DNA of 64,000 nucleotides from Hormoscilla sp. GUM202 (GCA_005518205.2 RFFC02000015.1:1-64000), one strand, 5' to 3'; positions 1-8,554 are shown, counted from the first letter of the stretch. Program-made: numbers and translations. The notes: generated by a model not told the origin, from the letters alone.

Positions 1-235
1 GGGTTGTGTAAAGGAGCCCTCACCCTAAAGCCCTCACCCTTTAGGGTGGGGGTATATGAAGGATGAGCGGAGGGGGCTGTTAGCCCGGACCCTAAAGCCC
101 TCACCCTTTTAACTTTGCCGGGAGTTGAGCCTGGGTCGATCTCAGAGACTGATTTTGTGAATCCCTTTTATTCTTGATAAGGTTGGGTAACGTTCTCCCC
201 GAGGTGTAGTGCTGGGTGGTGCTTGCCTCGGGGGG
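1..235. other. Intergenic DNA, no gene seen
   Basis: No convincing coding region. It contains a short palindrome at about 26-51 (CCCTCACCCT / AGGGTGGGGG) and further copies of the AAAGCCCTCACCCT motif at about 12-30 and 94-107, which are typical simple intergenic repeats. Confidence 0.6.
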
Positions 236-542
236 AATGTTAATATTAATTTTGTTGGAGGGCTTGACAAAGGATAGGATAGGTCTAGGAGTTCTGTATG
301 CGTCCCTGTTTGTTGGGGACGGGAATTAATGGAAACATGATTAAGGAGCCACAAGAGCCAGAGGTTTTCCAAGCCGGTGAGACCATCAGACCCGGGCGGA
401 GAGACCCTCAGATCCGGGCGGAGAGACCCTCAGCTCCGGGCAATGTTAATATTAATTTTGTTGGAGGGCTTGACAAAGGATAGGATAGGTCTAGGAGTTC
501 TGTATGCGTTCCTGTTTGTTGGGGACGGGAATTAATGGAAAC
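236..542 (+). CRISPR. Duplicated 101-bp unit ending in a CRISPR-like repeat (degenerate locus)
   Basis: A 101-bp unit at 236-336 recurs at 442-542 with a single mismatch (C302/T508). The last 35 bases of each unit (302-336 and 508-542) look like a cyanobacterial CRISPR repeat: a GTCCC...GGGGAC stem followed by GGGAATTAATGGAAAC. The preceding 65 bases contain TTGACA and could be leader sequence. Between the units are three imperfect 22-bp repeats (GAGACCCTCAGATCCGGGCG). There is no regular repeat-spacer array and no cas gene in the window, so this is at most a decayed leader/repeat remnant. It could also be an unrelated intergenic duplication. Confidence 0.35.
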
Positions 543-652
543 TTCATTGTTTTTGGTACCGTGCTGTTGTAGAGATCCTGTAGGGCTGCATAATCATTGG
601 CATCGAGCAAGTTGTTGTTTATTTGTAGGGGCAGTCCCTAGGCTATGAAGAC

Positions 653-1962
653 GGGAGCATCCCACTTTTGCAATGAGTATTTATACTCAGGATTGGCGGA
701 CTATAGATTTGTGCAAATTTCCTTCGGTTGGGAGATGGCGGCCCTAAGTCCTTGCAGGGTAAGGCGTTGCTGGAAAAATACTAGTTGCACAACTCTCTTC
801 TGGGCAAACTAAGCGAGAAAAAAATTTATTCTGGTAATATGGAAAAAATATCCACGGTTGAGGAGGCTACATGACCCCAGAAGAAAATCAAAAACTTGAA
901 TACCATCTCAAAGAATTATCAAAACTCCTGTATGCAGATACGCCCCCCGAGGCTCTTAAAGACTTTGAAAGCAGAGAGTTAGCAGTACGAGAGCATTTAT
1001 TCAGGACAGTTGGACCAGTTTTAGGAAATTTTTTTTGGCTGATGGGGAGCCGTCTCAATCCGGACGCAAGCGGCAAGTCAAAACCGGCGTAGGAACAGTA
1101 ACTGTAAACAGCAAACAGGCCAAAAAATTGGGCTTAAAGAAAGGCACACAAATCAGTCCCGTAATCTCCAAGTGTTGCTGGGTATTGAGTGCTAATGAAT
1201 CATATCAACAAGCGGAAAAAGACTTGGAACTGTTAACAGGAATAAAAGTGGGACACAGCAGCATACATCGATTAGTGCAAAGAAGCGAATTTCCTGAAGC
1301 TCAAAGCAGTCACCCTGTAACCGCTTTGAGCGTTTCTGGTGGCAAAGTACGTTTAAGAACTGAAGGTAAGGGTTCTTGTGAGTGGCGAGATTATAAAGCA
1401 GTCAGCCTGCATGGAGAAGTTTGTGGGGCTTACTTTCAGGACAATGCCGCCCTGGTGGAGTGGGTTAAACAACAGCCGTTGACAGCTATAATTACTTGTT
1501 TGGGAGATGGTCATGATGGCATTTGGAACATTATTGCTCAATTGAGACCAGAAAATGGCAGACGTGAAGTTCTTGATTGGTACGATCTAGTCGAAAATAT
1601 CTATAAAATTGGCGACTATAAAAAGCGTTTAAGGCAGGTTAAATCATCTCTCTGGCACGGTTTTATTGACGAAGCATTGGAGTTGTTAGCCAGTTGTCAC
1701 GGACAAAAAGTACAGAACTTCCGCGCTTATTTAACCAAACATTGTCACCGTATCGTTAACTATGATCTTTATCAATTCTTGGGCATTCCCATTGGCTCTG
1801 GGGAGGTAGAGTCTGTAGTCAAGCGTATTGGTTCTCGTCTCAAGCTCTCTGGGGCTCAATGGCTTCCAACGTCAGTTAACCAAATGCTTCGCTTACGCTG
1901 TGCTTATCTTAATGGCGCTCTTTCTCTAAGTACAATTACTTAGGAAAAAACTGGGATGCTCC
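653..1962 (+). mobile_element. ISKra4-family (ISMich2-like) insertion sequence
   Basis: The left end reads GGGAGCATCCCACTTTTGC and the right end reads AAAACTGGGATGCTCCC. Together they form inverted repeats with a 12-bp perfect core. The element is about 1.31 kb and encloses a two-frame transposase. It sits at the 5' end of a methyltransferase gene: joining 645-652 (ATG AAG AC) to position 1963 gives a frame M-K-T-I-T-P-T-I-Y that continues into the methyltransferase. No clear target duplication is visible. The outermost base could shift by one or two positions. Confidence 0.75.
871..1943 (+). CDS. ISKra4-family transposase, two frames joined by -1 frameshift
   Basis: The first frame runs from ATG 871 (MTPEENQKLEYHLKEL...) to a stop near 1092. 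The second frame is the -1 frame and carries the catalytic region to 1943. A run of eight T at 1029-1036 lies in the overlap and is the natural slippage site. Programmed frameshifting at such runs is known for ISKra4/ISMich2 transposases. The second frame has family-typical segments such as CLGDGHDGIWNI and GIPIGSGEVESVVKRIG. Both frames are otherwise open, so the element may be functional. A gggAGGct motif precedes the ATG. The alternative is a simple frameshift mutation, but the slippery run makes recoding more likely. Confidence 0.8.
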
Positions 1963-1963
1963 C

Positions 1964-2536
1964 ATAACACCGACAATTTACAGCCAAATATACCGAGAAT
2001 TCATTACCCAAAAAATTGAGTCTCTAGTTAACTACGATCGCACGAGCCAGATATTCAGTATTGGCAGTGGTAACGCTTTTGTTGAAAGTGATTTACACAA
2101 AAAAGGCTATCGAGTAATAGCCAATGATGTCAATGAGGATGCTATTAAAATTGCTCGAAATAAAGGATTGCCTGTGGTGTTTGCCGATATAAATCAGTGG
2201 GAACCGGAACAGAAAAATTGGGATTTGATTTACGGCGATGGTGTTGTCGGACACTTATACAAACCGGGAGCGGGTTTAAACAAAATATTCAGTCGTTTGC
2301 GAGATTGGTTGGTTGCTAACCAGGGAGTTCTGCTAATTTCTAATGATGCCGCAGTTATCAACAACGCCCCCGTACATCCTCACCCAAGGGTGAAAAACTT
2401 TTATTGGTTTTCGGCAGATTATTTGCGTTCGGAGTTACTTATTGCTGGTTTTGAAGCCGTTGAAAACGAAAGTTTCATCTACGACCGTCCCCTGACAGGT
2501 AAAAAAGAACGGTTGATTTTACAAGCCAGATGTTAA
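1964..2536 (+). pseudogene. SAM-dependent methyltransferase, 5' end interrupted by IS
   Basis: The frame is open from the right edge of the IS to the stop at 2536 (about 190 residues). It contains a class I methyltransferase motif I (FSIGSGNAFVESDL), an acidic post-I strand (RVIANDVNEDAI) and a motif IV-like segment (DLIYGDGVVGHLY). No ATG lies near the start of this frame; the first codons appear to be at 645-652, on the other side of the IS. A TTG at 2168 lies inside the fold and is not a plausible start. The SDR gene follows after 21 bp, so the two probably formed an operon. Expression now would need a promoter and start codon from the IS end. The substrate is unknown. Confidence 0.6.
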
Positions 2537-2557
2537 TTATAATTTGGTAATTCGCTA

Positions 2558-3343
2558 ATGGATTTAGGATTAAAAGACAAAATTGCTTTGGTAACGGCAT
2601 CCAGTCGAGGCATCGGTAGGGCGATCGCCGAAGGGTTGGCAACAGAAGGGTGTCGGGTGATTATTTGCAGCAGAGATAAAGATAATTTACTCAAGGCGAC
2701 CCAGCAAATATTAGCCAATACTGGACAATCAATTACACCTATCCAAGTCGATCTTGACCAAAAAGATAGCATCTCGCAATTGATCGAGGACATTACCGAT
2801 CGATTTTCCACGATTGATATCTTAGTCAATAACGCGGGGGGGATGCCCTACAAGCGCCACTATGAACTAAACCAAGACGATTGGCAACAATCATTCGATC
2901 GGACGTTTATGAGTCAGGTGAATATAGCTGAAGCTCTACTCCCCTTGATGAAAAAACAATCTTGGGGGAGAATTATTTTTGTGACTTCAGTAGCAGCAAA
3001 ACAGCCAGGTATGCTGATTGCCCATTCCCAAAGAGCCAGTGTTGTTGCTTATGCGAAAACACTGGCGAATGAATTGGGAGAGCATAACATTCTTGTCAAT
3101 AGTATTTGCCCGTCCTTTACGGTCACAGATAAGTTTTATGAAGTGGCTGATGAAGTGGCGAAGCGACAAGAAAGTTCCCGCGAACAAGTTATCCAACAAT
3201 GGATGAAAAGCGTTCCCCTGCGTCGCCCAGCTTCAGCAGAGGAAGTCGCTAATTTAGCAGTATTTTTGGCTTCGGAAAAAGCCAGTTATATCACGGGAAC
3301 CTGTATTCAAGTTGATGGGGGATTTGTGAAAAGTTTGTTTTAA
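2558..3343 (+). CDS. SDR-family oxidoreductase
   Basis: A 261-residue short-chain dehydrogenase/reductase, the usual length. The N-terminal nucleotide-binding motif is TASSRGIGRAIA (residues about 13-24), followed by NNAGG (about 91-95). The C-terminus PRRPA...YITGTCIQVDGGF-type segment is typical of the FabG-like group. Where classical members have Tyr-x3-Lys, this protein reads H-S-Q-R-A, so both catalytic residues appear to be missing. Some FabG-like SDR subgroups show a similar S-N-x-x-R replacement. It follows the methyltransferase frame by 21 bp and is convergent with a flavin monooxygenase. Cytosolic NAD(P)-binding is expected; substrate unknown. Confidence 0.85.
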   Translation: MDLGLKDKIALVTASSRGIGRAIAEGLATEGCRVIICSRDKDNLLKATQQILANTGQSITPIQVDLDQKDSISQLIEDITDRFSTIDILVNNAGGMPYKRHYELNQDDWQQSFDRTFMSQVNIAEALLPLMKKQSWGRIIFVTSVAAKQPGMLIAHSQRASVVAYAKTLANELGEHNILVNSICPSFTVTDKFYEVADEVAKRQESSREQVIQQWMKSVPLRRPASAEEVANLAVFLASEKASYITGTCIQVDGGFVKSLF

Positions 3344-3395
3344 CACCAATAACGAGCTAGTTTAGCATCAGCAAATTCTAGGGAGTAATAGCTAG

Positions 3396-4496
3396 CTAAA
3401 AATTTCCAGGAACCGACATTTTTTCCATCTCTCTAACCACGGGTAAAATCTCCCTACCAAAGTGGGTCATTGCTTCGAGTTCGGACCAACCAGAGAAAAT
3501 GAACTGAGAACAACCAATCTTTTTGTATTCCATGATTGCTTCAGCAATATCGATGGGCGTTCCGACAAGGGCAATAGAAGACGGACCATGCCAAGGCACG
3601 GCCCCCTTCCATAGCCAAGGGGTAAGCCAATTAGCATCGCCTTTTTCTTCTTGATAAGCAAATTTGATTGATTGAAACTCAGATTGCTTAACAAATGTTT
3701 CCTCAATCGATTGTTTATTGCCAGTTCTAATCAAAGAGTAAGCAGCTTCGACAGCCTCCTGGCGAGTAGGTCTAGCGATAATAGAACCACGCAGACCCAC
3801 TTCTTTTCCTTGCTTGATTAAAGTTTGAAAGCGCGATCGCAGTTTTTCTGGTGTATCGAAAAGCAGTAACCAACAAGAACCTTGGTTGGCAGCAAGTTCT
3901 TGTGCTGGGGATGAACCGCCACCGATATAGATTTCTGGGAAACTTCGTTCTGCGGCGACGAAAGGAGTGCCTACTTGCCCTTGTTCGATCTGGTAATAGC
4001 TGCCTTTGAAGGTAAAGCCACCATTTTGTCGCCAAAGGGCATGACAAATTTTCAAAAATTCCTCGGCTCGCTGGTAGCGTCGATCGTGATTGAGAAAATC
4101 GCCATAGTAGCCTTGCTCTTTTTGAGAATGACCCATTATTATGTTTAAGCTGACTCGGCCATTGCTCAAGGCAGAAAGGGTATTGATTTGTTGTACAAAT
4201 AAGGTAGGTGAAATTACTCCGGGTCGATAGGCAACCATGAATTTGAGTTTTTCTGTGGCCATTGCCAAGGCCGTAGAAAGCACTATTGGATCGGGTCTGT
4301 TATAGCTGAAGGCTGTCAGCAGGGAATCAATGCCAATTTCTTCTGCACGGCGGCAGAAGAAGAGACTGTTCTCAATATCTGGTAAAGTCTCTTGTTGTCG
4401 ATCTGGATTACTGGGCTGGAGTTTAGCATCTTGCGAGACACCTACTAACCTACTATTATCAGCGGCTAACCGCCAGTGGAATCTCAATGAGTTCAT
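3396..4496 (-). CDS. LLM-class flavin-dependent oxidoreductase (SsuD-like)
   Basis: A 366-residue luciferase-like monooxygenase of the alkanesulfonate monooxygenase group. The start reads MNSLRFHWRLAADNSR. Family markers are RPGVISPTLFVQQINTLS, GRVSLNIIMGHS and the YYGDFLNHDRRYQRAEEF segment that matches the SsuD HD-x-RY region. Such enzymes use reduced FMN and oxygen to oxidise a substrate, often a sulfonate or other small organic compound. Two further paralogues lie at 6210-8386 and a candidate FMN reductase at 8618-9190. It is transcribed on the opposite strand to those genes. Substrate cannot be read from sequence, so no gene symbol is given. Confidence 0.88.
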   Translation of the reverse strand: MNSLRFHWRLAADNSRLVGVSQDAKLQPSNPDRQQETLPDIENSLFFCRRAEEIGIDSLLTAFSYNRPDPIVLSTALAMATEKLKFMVAYRPGVISPTLFVQQINTLSALSNGRVSLNIIMGHSQKEQGYYGDFLNHDRRYQRAEEFLKICHALWRQNGGFTFKGSYYQIEQGQVGTPFVAAERSFPEIYIGGGSSPAQELAANQGSCWLLLFDTPEKLRSRFQTLIKQGKEVGLRGSIIARPTRQEAVEAAYSLIRTGNKQSIEETFVKQSEFQSIKFAYQEEKGDANWLTPWLWKGAVPWHGPSSIALVGTPIDIAEAIMEYKKIGCSQFIFSGWSELEAMTHFGREILPVVREMEKMSVPGNF

Positions 4497-4706
4497 TTAC
4501 CAATGGGAGTTCTGTGACGAACAATGATGTCTGACTGCGAATCAACTTGTAAGCTGTCGCGCATCTAAAATGTATATTGGGCTATTGGACAAATCATGGA
4601 GGCCCATCGACTTAGGCGTTGAGCGCCATTATGGCCAACGAGTGACTATGCAATTTAAATGCCTTACAGCTTATTACCTCCAGATATTTGTCGAGTGCTC
4701 GGAAGC

Positions 4707-4823
4707 GGGTGTGGTCAAAACCCGTTGGTTGTTGTTGGCCATCCTTCGACACCGCTCACCCGACCACACCGGCATATGGTGGGCGGTGCCCACCCTACAA
4801 TACAACTACTTTTGACCACACCC
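4707..4823. mobile_element. 117-bp non-autonomous element, GGGTGTGGTCAAAA termini
   Basis: The element starts GGGTGTGGTCAAAA and ends TTTTGACCACACCC, a perfect 14-bp terminal inverted repeat. It is flanked on both sides by the 13-bp direct repeat AGTGCTCGGAAGC (4694-4706 and 4824-4836), which looks like a target duplication. The interior has no reading frame. A related copy is at 55891-55983 and a second subfamily (GGGTGCGGTCA) is at 27587, 45205 and 59742. It is MITE-like; the mobilising enzyme is not in view. Confidence 0.65.
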
Positions 4824-4909
4824 AGTGCTCGGAAGCTGCATATACTATACCATTAGGCTCTCCTGGGTTTGTGGTGTAAATTGTATTTTGCGATACAATT
4901 TGAACGAAA

Positions 4910-4937
4910 AATCAAGGCTGAAACCCTTGATTTTTCC
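4910..4937. terminator. AT-rich hairpin, possible bidirectional terminator
   Basis: AAAAATCAAGG and CCTTGATTTTT form an 11-bp perfect stem around a short CTGAAAC loop. This gives a T-run on either strand. It is not adjacent to a gene end, so a role as terminator is only possible. Confidence 0.3.
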
Positions 4938-5346
4938 TATATATAAGTTTGACTTATCACTCTTTACCCAGGAGACCCTACCCTGACTTGTGACCACGGA
5001 TAAATCCGTCGCGTCGTCTTTCCGCTCCGAGCCTGAAAATCTTGTCATTACCCACATTTTGTGTTAAGCTAGAAATATAGTAGCTTTCAGCCACGTGGGA
5101 AATCGCCTGGAACTTGGCACTGCCAGTGATAGGGGATTTGCAAATTTTATACTGCGGTAGTATACCGATGGACGAACAAAAAAGCAATAACTGTAGTAAA
5201 ATTTACACCGTAACGATGAACGAGCACGAGTTAACAGACATTAATAAATGGGTCAGTTCCCAATGGTAAACTTGTGATTTGGGAGATAGCCGTCCCATAG
5301 TCCACCAAGTAGGGTAAACTAATAAAGTAGAAGTCAAATTAATCTA

Positions 5347-5769
5347 ATGGGAAGTGTAATGCAATTTGCGAAATACATGAAAGCTGATGAAAGACCATCT
5401 GTAGATTCTTCTATAGATATTTCATCGTTGTTGGGAGAATGGTTGAATACCAAATCAGATACGATCTATCTTAAGAAAGTAGTCCTGAGCGATCGTCAGG
5501 GTAGTTTAATCATTAATGCTTACGGCGCTGGCGATGATGGTTTAATTGATTGGGGAGAAGCGGAAGCCATACCTTATCCCTCTGGGACAGCATCCCTGAT
5601 AGTAGCAGGATACCATGCTCTTTTTAATCTTGACGGCATAGAAACTCTTTTGGTCTCCAATCATAAACTGGGTATAATGGTCATTCAATCCTATACTCGC
5701 TATTTAGACGGGAGCGGTCGTCAGGAGCACTTTGGTCGTGAATTTTTTCACCGTACCGTCGTCTTTTAG
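5347..5769 (+). CDS. Small uncharacterised protein, lipocalin-like pattern (paralogue 1)
   Basis: A 140-residue protein, or 136 if it starts at ATG 5359, which has GGGAAG upstream. It is clearly paralogous to the next gene: both have L-L/I-G-x-W-x-N, then INAYGAG/INAYGAN, then DWGE/DWGK, a YALFNLDG/YNLDDVEP-type segment, and a final GREFFHR/SREFYYK. The regular alternation of hydrophobic and polar residues and the opening G-x-W resemble small ligand-binding beta-barrels of the lipocalin/FABP type; this is inference. No signal peptide is seen. It lies immediately upstream of the second paralogue and two flavin monooxygenases, which suggests a role in the same pathway. Confidence 0.7.
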   Translation: MGSVMQFAKYMKADERPSVDSSIDISSLLGEWLNTKSDTIYLKKVVLSDRQGSLIINAYGAGDDGLIDWGEAEAIPYPSGTASLIVAGYHALFNLDGIETLLVSNHKLGIMVIQSYTRYLDGSGRQEHFGREFFHRTVVF

Positions 5770-5817
5770 GTTAATTAACCTGTCAACACCAAAAACAATA
5801 GAGGAGATATCCATAGT

Positions 5818-6210
5818 ATGAAATCGAAGGAAAATTACAGTGAAACTCAAGGCGATCGACCTGAGAACACTACTCAAATTGACCCCAGCGCTATTCTGGG
5901 GACGTGGGTTAATTCAAATCCACAAACCCAGTGGATTAAAACTTTTACCATAACTCAGCAGGGCGATCGCACGTTTATCAATGCTTATGGTGCGAATTCC
6001 CCGGAAGATTGGGGTAAAGTTGAAATCACAACTTTTGTAGATAATTTCGGTCAAACGGGCTTCAATGCCCAATACAACCTTGATGACGTCGAACCCTTAT
6101 TAGCTGCTAATCTGAATAAAGGTTTGTGTATAATTGCCGCCTTTTTCAAGTTTAAGCATGGCGATCGCCCTAATTCCCTCAGCCGGGAGTTTTACTACAA
6201 ATTAGACTAA
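5818..6210 (+). CDS. Small uncharacterised protein, lipocalin-like pattern (paralogue 2)
   Basis: A 130-residue paralogue of the previous gene (AILGTWVNSN, FINAYGAN, DWGKVEITTF, SREFYYKLD). A strong ribosome-binding site (GAGGAG) precedes ATG 5818. Its TAA overlaps the ATG of the following monooxygenase by one base (TAATG), so the two are probably translationally coupled. No cysteine-rich, membrane or signal segment is seen. A carrier or binding protein for the monooxygenase substrate is one possibility, but no function is established from sequence. Confidence 0.75.
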   Translation: MKSKENYSETQGDRPENTTQIDPSAILGTWVNSNPQTQWIKTFTITQQGDRTFINAYGANSPEDWGKVEITTFVDNFGQTGFNAQYNLDDVEPLLAANLNKGLCIIAAFFKFKHGDRPNSLSREFYYKLD

Positions 6211-7265
6211 TGGAAAAACAGTTAAGATTCCATTGGAGCCTTTCTCAAGCTGGAGATAATTTTAGACGATCAAAATCCTATGATGTGCCATCGGGTGTTC
6301 TGAACTCAGAAGCTCAACTTGCCTTATGTCAACAAGCAGAAAAATCTGGTATTGACTCCATGTTAATGGCAATTGGTTCAGGTAGGCCCGATCCGATGAT
6401 GCTATCTGTCATGTTAGGTCAAAAAACGGAGAGAATTAAATTTTTAGTTGCGGTAAGGCCAGGTTTATTTTCTCCCTCGTTCTTTGTTCAACAAATTAAC
6501 ACTCTATCTTGTCTGGTAAACGGTAGAGTACATGTAAATTTGGTGAGCGGTCGTTCTCCCCAAGAACTTCGATATTATGGTGACTTTTTGAATCACAGCC
6601 AAAGATATCAGAGAGCGACAGAGTTTTTAGCCATTTGTGATGCCTTTTGGCAGAGAGATGGGGAAGTTAATTTTACTGGGGATTTCTATCAGATTGAAAA
6701 GGGCAAAATTAAGACTCCCTTCATGTCACCCGATGGCAGAGGACCAGAAATTTTTGTCGGCGGAAACTCCTTAGCAGCAGCGAATCTTGCCAGTCAATAC
6801 GCTGATTGCCTATGGAGGTTTCCAGACTCCCCAGAAAATTTAAAGCCCCAAATCGAAGTTGTCTTGAATAGTGGTAAAGAAGTGGGTTTGCTTGTGGGAT
6901 TAATTACTCGTCCAACTCAAGCAGAAGCAGAAGCAGCAGCTCAAGCTCTGATTGCAAGATTTGGTGCTAAATCGCGAAAAATTAATCAAATATTTAATCA
7001 GCAGTCAGATTCTGAGGGCTTTCAGAAAGTGTTTGCCTGGTCCGAACAAGAATCTCCCTGGGTTACTCCCTACCTCTGGACTGGCGCTGTTCCCTATATG
7101 GGAGCCCCTTCTATTGCCTTAGTCGGTTCCTATGAAAACATTGCCCAAGCAATAATGGATTATAAGTCTATTGGTATTACCCAATATCTCTTTATCGGTT
7201 GGCCAGATATTGAAGAGATGACCCATTTTTCTGATGGAGTAGCTCCTTTACTTGCCAGAAAATAG
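6210..7265 (+). CDS. LLM-class flavin-dependent oxidoreductase (SsuD-like)
   Basis: A 351-residue paralogue of the 3396-4496 protein. It begins MEKQLRFHWSLSQAGD and carries VRPGLFSPSFFVQQINTLS, NLVSGRSPQELRYYGDFLNH and RYQRATEFLAICDAFW, the hallmarks of the SsuD-like luciferase family. It starts inside the stop codon of the small-protein gene and is followed by another paralogue after 29 bp, so 5818-8386 reads as one operon. It is expected to be an FMNH2-dependent cytosolic monooxygenase. Divergence from the neighbouring paralogue in the substrate region suggests a different substrate or partner role. Confidence 0.88.
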   Translation: MEKQLRFHWSLSQAGDNFRRSKSYDVPSGVLNSEAQLALCQQAEKSGIDSMLMAIGSGRPDPMMLSVMLGQKTERIKFLVAVRPGLFSPSFFVQQINTLSCLVNGRVHVNLVSGRSPQELRYYGDFLNHSQRYQRATEFLAICDAFWQRDGEVNFTGDFYQIEKGKIKTPFMSPDGRGPEIFVGGNSLAAANLASQYADCLWRFPDSPENLKPQIEVVLNSGKEVGLLVGLITRPTQAEAEAAAQALIARFGAKSRKINQIFNQQSDSEGFQKVFAWSEQESPWVTPYLWTGAVPYMGAPSIALVGSYENIAQAIMDYKSIGITQYLFIGWPDIEEMTHFSDGVAPLLARK

Positions 7266-7294
7266 TATTTTTTGAGTTTGTCTATGAGATCATT

Positions 7295-8386
7295 ATGGAA
7301 AATAGAAAAGACGGAAGGTTAAAATTTCACTGGAGATTGTTGCAGGGAGAAGAAGGATGGAGCCAATCGATCGCCCGCCAGCATGAAATTGCACAGACTT
7401 CACTTCCAGATATAGAAGCTCAGTTAGAATTTTGTCAACTGGCAGAGGAAATGGAGATTGACGCATTACTGGTTGATTTTAGCTATGGCAAACCCGACCC
7501 AATTTTGCTTTCAACTGCCCTTGCTTTACAGACAGAGAAGATTAAATTTATAATTGCCATCCGTTCGGGACTGATGTCCCCTACATTATTTGCTCAGCAA
7601 GTCAACACTTTCTCGACTCTCATCTCAGGCGATCGAGTCACTCTAAATGTATTTACAGGAGATTATCCTAAGGAACAAAGGTACTATGGTGACTTTTTAT
7701 CTCATGACGAACGGTCCGCGTGTACGGAAGAATTTATGGCTATATGTAATGCCTTTTGGGATAACAATGGGGTGGTAAATTATAATGGTAATTACTTTCA
7801 AGTTGAAAATGGCAAGTTGTCAACTCCTTTCAGATCGGAGGGTTACTCTCGTCCGTATACCTTTATTTCAGGTGGTTCAGAGGCGGCTAAGAAATTAACC
7901 ATTAATACAGGTCATTGTTGGATGCGTTTTGCCGATGTTCCACAGAAGCTTGTCGATTCTATTCAGCCGATATTAGATGCAGGGAAAGACGTAGGTTTGC
8001 GACTTTGTGCGATCGCTAGGTCAACTAGAAAAGAAGCGATCGAAGCCGCGAACAACTTAATTAAAAATTTCATCGATAATTATCCTCAAGATGCAAAAGG
8101 AAAAGTGGGAGATTTTTTTCAAGAAAATGATTCTGTATCTATCAAGGATATCTACGAATATTCAGCAAATGAATGGCTCTCAGATCATCTCTGGAGCGGA
8201 GCTCTAGCTTTTTTGGGTCCTTCTTGTATTGCCCTTGTGGGTTCTTATGAGGAAGTTGCCTCGGCATTTATCCAATATAAGGAGATTGGTATTACCCATT
8301 TTATCTTATCGGGATGGCCTCAGCAAAGTGCGATGATTTCTTTTGGAAAATATGTACTGCCGTTAGTTAGAGAAATGGAACATTAG
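7295..8386 (+). CDS. LLM-class flavin-dependent oxidoreductase (SsuD-like)
   Basis: A 363-residue third SsuD-like paralogue. Family signatures are RSGLMSPTLFAQQVNTFS, RVTLNVFTGDYPKEQRYYG and DFLSHDERSACTEEFMAIC. In the region corresponding to the conserved HD-x-RY, the residues are H-D-E-R-S, so the usual tyrosine is replaced by serine. This may alter flavin or phosphate contacts, or make it a non-catalytic partner. It is the last gene of the operon with the small-protein genes. Confidence 0.86.
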   Translation: MENRKDGRLKFHWRLLQGEEGWSQSIARQHEIAQTSLPDIEAQLEFCQLAEEMEIDALLVDFSYGKPDPILLSTALALQTEKIKFIIAIRSGLMSPTLFAQQVNTFSTLISGDRVTLNVFTGDYPKEQRYYGDFLSHDERSACTEEFMAICNAFWDNNGVVNYNGNYFQVENGKLSTPFRSEGYSRPYTFISGGSEAAKKLTINTGHCWMRFADVPQKLVDSIQPILDAGKDVGLRLCAIARSTRKEAIEAANNLIKNFIDNYPQDAKGKVGDFFQENDSVSIKDIYEYSANEWLSDHLWSGALAFLGPSCIALVGSYEEVASAFIQYKEIGITHFILSGWPQQSAMISFGKYVLPLVREMEH

Positions 8387-8531
8387 GTCGGGTCTATTCT
8401 TCTGCTGGAGACGGAGTGCAGGTCTCAACAAGCAAGGGGGTGTGGTCATAAGCAATTGCTAAATTCTCTCATTCAGAATTCAAAATTGGAAAAGCCTCTT
8501 ATAGCAAGGGTTTCAGCTCTTGGGCCGTAGC

Positions 8532-8554
8532 AATGTAAATGCGCGACAGCTTAG
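8532..8554 (-). repeat. Inverted copy of the TAAGCTGTCGCGCAT repeat
   Basis: On the minus strand this reads TAAGCTGTCGCGCATTTACA, matching the repeats near 4554 and 42495. It is a dispersed intergenic repeat with no known function. Confidence 0.5.

Larger units (their letters stand above)
4497..5346. other. 850-bp intergenic region with repeats
   Basis: No convincing gene. It holds a repeat TAAGCTGTCGCGCATCTAAA at about 4554-4571, also seen inverted near 8534-8553 and with variation at 42495-42514. It also holds a terminal-inverted-repeat element at 4707-4823 and an AT-rich hairpin at about 4910-4937. The region probably contains divergent promoters for the flanking monooxygenase and small-protein genes, but I cannot place them with confidence. 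Confidence 0.6.

Noticed and set aside
1940..1970. A shared coding motif K-N-W-D-A-P at 1946 and 16641
   Set aside because: Both are read from IS terminal sequence; the match extends into the non-coding AAATACTCAT part of the IS end, so it is an IS signature rather than protein homology.
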